A DNA stretch of 64,000 nt from Paracrocinitomix sp039939375. Its GTDB lineage: Bacteria > Bacteroidota > Bacteroidia > Flavobacteriales_D > Crocinitomicaceae. Within the stretch, counting starts at the first letter, position 1. Each line of letters starts with the position of its first letter. The stretch spans positions 62,001 through 126,000 of the forward strand of contig JBDVJO010000003.1 in the NCBI GenBank assembly GCA_039939375.1. Reading direction: 5' to 3'. Below the pieces are notes generated by a model. The model saw only the letters and a list, made by a program, of their open reading frames with translations. It searched no databases and was not told the origin of the DNA. Below are positions 60,279 to 64,000 of the stretch, in pieces. Made by a program: the position numbers and the translations under genes.

Positions 60279-60701
60279 CTAATCCTCCAATCTTGGTTTT
60301 TTCCGTAAATTCTTTTTCTGTTGATTGATTTTCTTAGTCTTCAAGCGTGCCGCTTTTTTACTCTTTGAAATCTTTGTTGGAATTCTTTTTTTAGCCTTTT
60401 TAAGTCCTTTTTCAAGTAGTTCGATCAAACGCTCGATTCCTATTTCTTTGTTACGCAATTGAGAACGCGTAGCTGAGCAATTCACTCTTAACTCTCCTTG
60501 ATTTAATCGGTGATTTAGATTATTTCTCAATAAATCTTTTTGGTCATCTGAGAAAAGTATAGAATTTTCAAGATCAAAAATCACCGACACTTTGGTCTCT
60601 ACCTTATTGACATTCTGTCCGCCTTTACCTCCACTTCTTGATGTTTCAAACCTGCAAGCTTTGGCAATATCTTCAGCAAGATATTTTAGCGGCGAACTCA
60701 T
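60279..60701 (-). CDS. arfB: Ribosome-rescue peptidyl-tRNA hydrolase ArfB
   Basis: This 140-residue class I release-factor-like protein has the catalytic GGQ (27-29) in SGGKGGQNVNKVET. A strongly basic tail (about 107-140, many Lys and Arg) inserts into the empty mRNA channel in known homologues. It releases peptides from stalled ribosomes. It has no stop-codon recognition domain. Its start shares one base with the RlmL-like gene's stop, so translation is coupled. Confidence 0.94.
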   Translation of the reverse strand: MSSPLKYLAEDIAKACRFETSRSGGKGGQNVNKVETKVSVIFDLENSILFSDDQKDLLRNNLNHRLNQGELRVNCSATRSQLRNKEIGIERLIELLEKGLKKAKKRIPTKISKSKKAARLKTKKINQQKKNLRKKPRLED

Positions 60702-61858
60702 TACTTTTTCTCTCCGTATTTGTGCTCAACTAGTGAGCCTTTGAAGATTTCATATTTTCTGAAATCACATGACAACGAACCGTTATACACTTGAATTTTC
60801 TTTGAAGGTTTTAATTCTATTCTTTTGAAAGCATCAAAATTAGAACTCATTACCCAACAGTTATATCCCGGACAATTTTTCTTAAAGAAATCTCCTAAGT
60901 CTTTATATAAATCCCAAATGGCAAAATCATCTAATCGTTCTCCGTATGGTGGATTACATATCAACACTCCTCCACCTTCTGGTGCTTTTACATCTGCAAA
61001 ATCTTTAATCTCAAATGAAATTGTTTTACTCAATGGCAATGCTTTCACATTGTTTCTCGCTTTTAAAATCACATCTCCATCTGTATCTGACCCTATTATT
61101 TGAAAATCTAAATCTCTTCTCGGAATCTTGGGAGCTGCATCATAAATATCCTTCCACATTTGTTGGTCATAATCAGGCCAATTTTGGAAAGCATATTGTT
61201 TTCTTGCAATATTTGGTGGGATTCCGTTTGCCATTAATGCTGCTTCAATTGGTAATGTTCCTGAACCACATGTTACATCAATAAAGTTTGACTTCTTATC
61301 CCATCCAGAAAGCATAATTAATCCAGCAGCTACCACTTCATTTAGCGGAGCCAATCCTGTTCCTTTTCTGTATCCTCTTTGAAAAAGTGCAGCTCCTGAA
61401 CTGTTCAAAGAAACAGTACAATCTTGCCCTGAAATATGAATATCAAACACAACGTGCGGAGTTTTAGTATCTACATCAGGTCGCGATCCAAACTTATCCA
61501 TGAAAAAATCTGCAATCGCATCTTTTAACAACAACATTGGATACTTTGTATAATTAAATTCAACTGAATTAACCGCTCCTTTTACCGCAAATGTCTTTTT
61601 GTTAGACATGTACTCAGAGAAGTTCATTTTGGCAAACTGCTTCTTTAAATCATATTCGTTCTTAAAAGAAAATGATTTGATTGGAACTAATAAAGATATT
61701 GCAGTTCTCAGCCACAGGTTGCACTTATACAGCATTTGCTTATCACCTTGAAACTCGACAACACGATTACCAATGGTCATTTCTTTCACGCCTAAGTCTT
61801 TAAGCTCCTCTGCCAATACTTCTTCAAAACCGTAAAGTGTCTTTGCTACAATCTTCAT
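60701..61858 (-). CDS. THUMP-domain rRNA methyltransferase (RlmL/RlmK-type)
   Basis: This 385-residue protein has an N-terminal ferredoxin-like/THUMP region (VAKTLYGFEEVLAEELKDLG at about 4-23) and a Rossmann methyltransferase domain. The latter shows FIDVTCGSGTLPIEAALMANG (about 193-213) for SAM binding and the catalytic NPPYGERL (about 302-309) for N2-guanine methylation. It lacks the fused RlmK half of E. coli RlmKL. A longer frame reaches 61987, but I place the start at 61858 because the THUMP begins there and a -7 box lies at 61877-61884. Confidence 0.9.
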   Translation of the reverse strand: MKIVAKTLYGFEEVLAEELKDLGVKEMTIGNRVVEFQGDKQMLYKCNLWLRTAISLLVPIKSFSFKNEYDLKKQFAKMNFSEYMSNKKTFAVKGAVNSVEFNYTKYPMLLLKDAIADFFMDKFGSRPDVDTKTPHVVFDIHISGQDCTVSLNSSGAALFQRGYRKGTGLAPLNEVVAAGLIMLSGWDKKSNFIDVTCGSGTLPIEAALMANGIPPNIARKQYAFQNWPDYDQQMWKDIYDAAPKIPRRDLDFQIIGSDTDGDVILKARNNVKALPLSKTISFEIKDFADVKAPEGGGVLICNPPYGERLDDFAIWDLYKDLGDFFKKNCPGYNCWVMSSNFDAFKRIELKPSKKIQVYNGSLSCDFRKYEIFKGSLVEHKYGEKK

Positions 61859-61876
61859 GCTTCCTGTTTTTTTTGG

Positions 61877-61884
61877 CAAAGATA
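61877..61884 (-). promoter_or_regulatory. -7 box TATCTTTG for the RlmL-like gene
   Basis: On the minus strand an exact TAnnTTTG match lies 18 bp before ATG 61858. It fixes the start against the longer frame that begins at 61987. Confidence 0.5.
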
Positions 61885-61933
61885 CAATTTGAAGTCCGAA
61901 AAACCGTGGATTTGCCGTTTGGATTGGATTACC

Positions 61934-61941
61934 TAAATTTG
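61934..61941 (+). promoter_or_regulatory. -7 box TAAATTTG for the patatin gene
   Basis: An exact TAnnTTTG match lies 8 bp before ATG 61950, implying an almost leaderless mRNA. Faces away from the RlmL-like gene's promoter. Confidence 0.45.
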
Positions 61942-61949
61942 CTGCTGAA

Positions 61950-64000
61950 ATGAAATCAATTGTACTCACATTTTTAATGCTATTCATAGCAGCGCAATCA
62001 TTTGGTCAACGCGTTGGTGTTGTACTGAGCGGTGGTGGCGCAATTGGTTTCGCACATATTGGAGTTTTAAAGGCTTTAGAAGAACACGATATTCCAATTG
62101 ACTATATCACAGGCACATCTGCCGGAGCCTTAATTGGAGGCATGTATTGCTCTGGATTTTCTCCTCAAGAAATTGAAGACATTGTGCTTTCAGAAACCTT
62201 TGAAGTAATTGCCAGTGGTGACATTGAAGATGAATTCAAGTATTATATTGAAGATCCTGATTATGATGCCAGTCTATTTTCGTTGCGCTTAAGTAAAGAT
62301 TCAATTTTTCAGAAGGCCTTGGCTACAAATGTTTTGAATCCCACCTTTCTAGATTTAATCATGATGAAGTTTTTGGCATTGAATCCACCAGAAGCACAGG
62401 CCAATTATGACAGTTTGTTCATTCCTTACCGTTGTATTGCATCTGATATTGTGACCAAATCATCTATCATGTTTAAATCAGGAAATTTGAACGAATCTGT
62501 TCGGGCTTCTATGACTTATCCATTCTTCATTAGCCCAATAGAAATTGATGGCGTATTGATGTTTGATGGTGGACTCTACAATAACTTCCCCGCAGAAAAT
62601 ATGTATCAAGAATTTGACCCAGACTATATCATAGGTTCAAACGTATCGTACAATGAACCGCCCCCAGTAGAAGATGATTTAATGTCTCAGGTAAGAAACA
62701 TGTTCTCTTCACACTCTGACTATAGTTTACCTTGTGAATCTGGCATCATTATAGAACCAGAGCTAAGTTTAATGGGAACTTTTGAATTCGATAAAATTAA
62801 GCAAGCGATTGACGAAGGTTATAATGCAACAATTGCACAGATAGATTCGATCAAACAAAGTGTTGACCTCAGAATTAGCAAAGAAGAAAGAGCAAAATCT
62901 AGAGCGATTTACAAAGCAAAAAGAAGATCGCTGATGATCTCTGGAATTGAATCTCACGGGGTTAAAAAAGAGCAAGCGAATTACATTGAAAGTAAATTAT
63001 TAAAAACTAAAAAGAATGAGGAAATCGATTATGAAACCTTGAAAAAGAGATACCTAAAACTCTACCAGTCAGAGCATATCCGTTCACTTTTTCCAACCCT
63101 TACATATAAAAATGATTCAACGCAGCAACTAAACATAAATGTGAAAAAAGAAAAGCCTTTACGGGTGGCTTTTGGAGGACATTATTCTTCAAGACCGGTT
63201 AATACCGGTTTTTTGAGTGTCTCTTATTCTGACTTTTATGTCACACCTTATACCGCTTATGCAAATGCCTATTTTGGTAAATTTTACGGTTCAGTAAAAG
63301 CAGGAATGAAATTCTTCCTACCTACGCGTTCTATATCTTATATAGAGCCTTCTTTTGTTATGAACAGATGGGATTACTTCAGAAGTTTCGCAACTTTCTT
63401 TGAAGATGTGCAGCCTTCTTATATCGTTCAAAACGAAATATTTTGGAGATTTCAATACAATATTGCAACTTCTAATAAGGGAAAATTAGTGCTTGATTTT
63501 TCTAATGGTATCAATGAAGATGATTATTATCAAGATAAAAATTTCACGAAAGAAGATACCTCTGACTACACCCGATTCCTATTCTATTCTCCGGGTGTTA
63601 AATATTCTTACAATTCTTTAAACAGAAAGCAATTTGCCTCTGCAGGAACCGATTTTTACGCGCAGGCAAGATTTGTTCATGGTATAGAAAACACCACTCC
63701 AGGGTCTACAGCAATAAATACTATGGAAGGAAAATCAATTAAAAACTGGGCCTATTTAAAGGTGCATTATAAAAACTACTTTATGCGTAAAGGAATTTAT
63801 AGGCTCGGATTAATGGCAGAAGGGCTATATTCGTTTCAACCCTATTTTCAAAACTATCGTGCAAGTATTCAGTCAGCACATGCTTTTCAGCCAGTACCTG
63901 ACGCCAATCTTGCCTTTTATGATGATTTTAGAGCCAACAAGTATTTAGGAGCCGGAATCATGAATATCTTTTCAATAAAAGACTATGTTGACTTTAGAAT
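61950..64000 (+). CDS. Patatin-like phospholipase with outer-membrane region, partial
   Basis: About 683 residues are visible; the C-terminus lies beyond the right edge. After a signal peptide (MKSIVLTFLMLFIAAQSFGQ) a patatin domain follows, with oxyanion loop LSGGGAIGFAHIG (about 26-38), nucleophile Ser57 in GTSAGALIGG and catalytic Asp206 in DGGLYNNFP. A charged helical linker comes next (about 285-370), then a long beta-rich region (from about 395) that resembles the barrel part of PlpD/BamA-type fusions. It would hydrolyse phospholipids or other esters at the outer membrane or outside. It is divergent from the RlmL-like gene. Confidence 0.88.
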   Translation, partial: MKSIVLTFLMLFIAAQSFGQRVGVVLSGGGAIGFAHIGVLKALEEHDIPIDYITGTSAGALIGGMYCSGFSPQEIEDIVLSETFEVIASGDIEDEFKYYIEDPDYDASLFSLRLSKDSIFQKALATNVLNPTFLDLIMMKFLALNPPEAQANYDSLFIPYRCIASDIVTKSSIMFKSGNLNESVRASMTYPFFISPIEIDGVLMFDGGLYNNFPAENMYQEFDPDYIIGSNVSYNEPPPVEDDLMSQVRNMFSSHSDYSLPCESGIIIEPELSLMGTFEFDKIKQAIDEGYNATIAQIDSIKQSVDLRISKEERAKSRAIYKAKRRSLMISGIESHGVKKEQANYIESKLLKTKKNEEIDYETLKKRYLKLYQSEHIRSLFPTLTYKNDSTQQLNINVKKEKPLRVAFGGHYSSRPVNTGFLSVSYSDFYVTPYTAYANAYFGKFYGSVKAGMKFFLPTRSISYIEPSFVMNRWDYFRSFATFFEDVQPSYIVQNEIFWRFQYNIATSNKGKLVLDFSNGINEDDYYQDKNFTKEDTSDYTRFLFYSPGVKYSYNSLNRKQFASAGTDFYAQARFVHGIENTTPGSTAINTMEGKSIKNWAYLKVHYKNYFMRKGIYRLGLMAEGLYSFQPYFQNYRASIQSAHAFQPVPDANLAFYDDFRANKYLGAGIMNIFSIKDYVDFR

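Overview
The window looks like a piece of a Bacteroidota chromosome, most likely a marine or aquatic Flavobacteriales-type organism (class-level placement is inference). The base composition is AT-rich. Many upstream regions carry the Bacteroidota -7 promoter box TAnnTTTG, and Shine-Dalgarno sequences are mostly absent. There is a type IX secretion C-terminal sorting tail, a TonB-dependent receptor, many short-signal lipoproteins, a long-form NusB, and the NusB-DUF1573-YajC gene order typical of the phylum. Genes are dense on both strands. There is one tRNA (Ser, anticodon TGA), no rRNA, no CRISPR array, and no clear transposase or prophage.

Layout. 1-9.4 kb: a partial phosphohexomutase, a LuxC-like acyl-CoA reductase divergent from an 8Fe ferredoxin, ComB, small lipoproteins, a transglutaminase-like membrane protein, 3-hydroxyacyl-CoA dehydrogenase and outer-membrane barrels. 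9.4-14.2 kb: a 1163-residue TPR-PAS-GAF-GAF-SpoIIE phosphatase and the rpsF-rpsR-rplI operon. 14.3-16.1 kb: dnaX, whose tau C-terminal part lies in the -1 frame, with an A6 tract exactly at the junction. 16.1-25 kb: leucine dehydrogenase-nusB-DUF1573-yajC; then an ABC exporter, a SPOUT methylase and ttcA; then a His-rich CPA1 antiporter and a GNAT enzyme. 25-34.4 kb: a divergent surface locus described below. 34.4-45.5 kb: helicase, trxB, recR, menC, a bicarbonate module (carbonic anhydrase plus SulP), a SiaC-like protein, archaemetzincin, folD, cytochrome c and a stand-alone SpoIIE phosphatase. 45.5-64 kb: an MFS carrier, lipoproteins, tRNA-Ser with a block of inverted repeats, a GWxTD protein, a glycosyltransferase, a 23-repeat LRR protein, trxA, a sodium symporter, a PLP decarboxylase, a REP-like repeat cluster, GH113, panB, RNA-modification and ribosome-rescue genes, and a patatin fused to an outer-membrane region that runs off the end.

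The most interesting region is 25.0-34.4 kb. One strand encodes an exported endonuclease/exonuclease/phosphatase-fold enzyme and a 5'-nucleotidase whose catalytic and C-terminal domains are separate genes. The other strand encodes a TonB-dependent receptor, two tandem DUF5689 lipoproteins and a secreted OB-fold protein with a type IX sorting tail. Both operons start from a shared 192-bp intergenic region with -7 boxes facing outward. Together they read as a surface system that binds and cuts extracellular nucleic acid, removes phosphate and imports the products. That role is inferred from families and context and is not demonstrated.

The second notable signal is the dnaX frame change, which could be a programmed tau/gamma switch, a real mutation or a homopolymer sequencing error. 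Phosphatase-based signalling also recurs: two SpoIIE-family phosphatases and a SiaC-like phosphoprotein sit within 36 kb of each other, but not in one operon.
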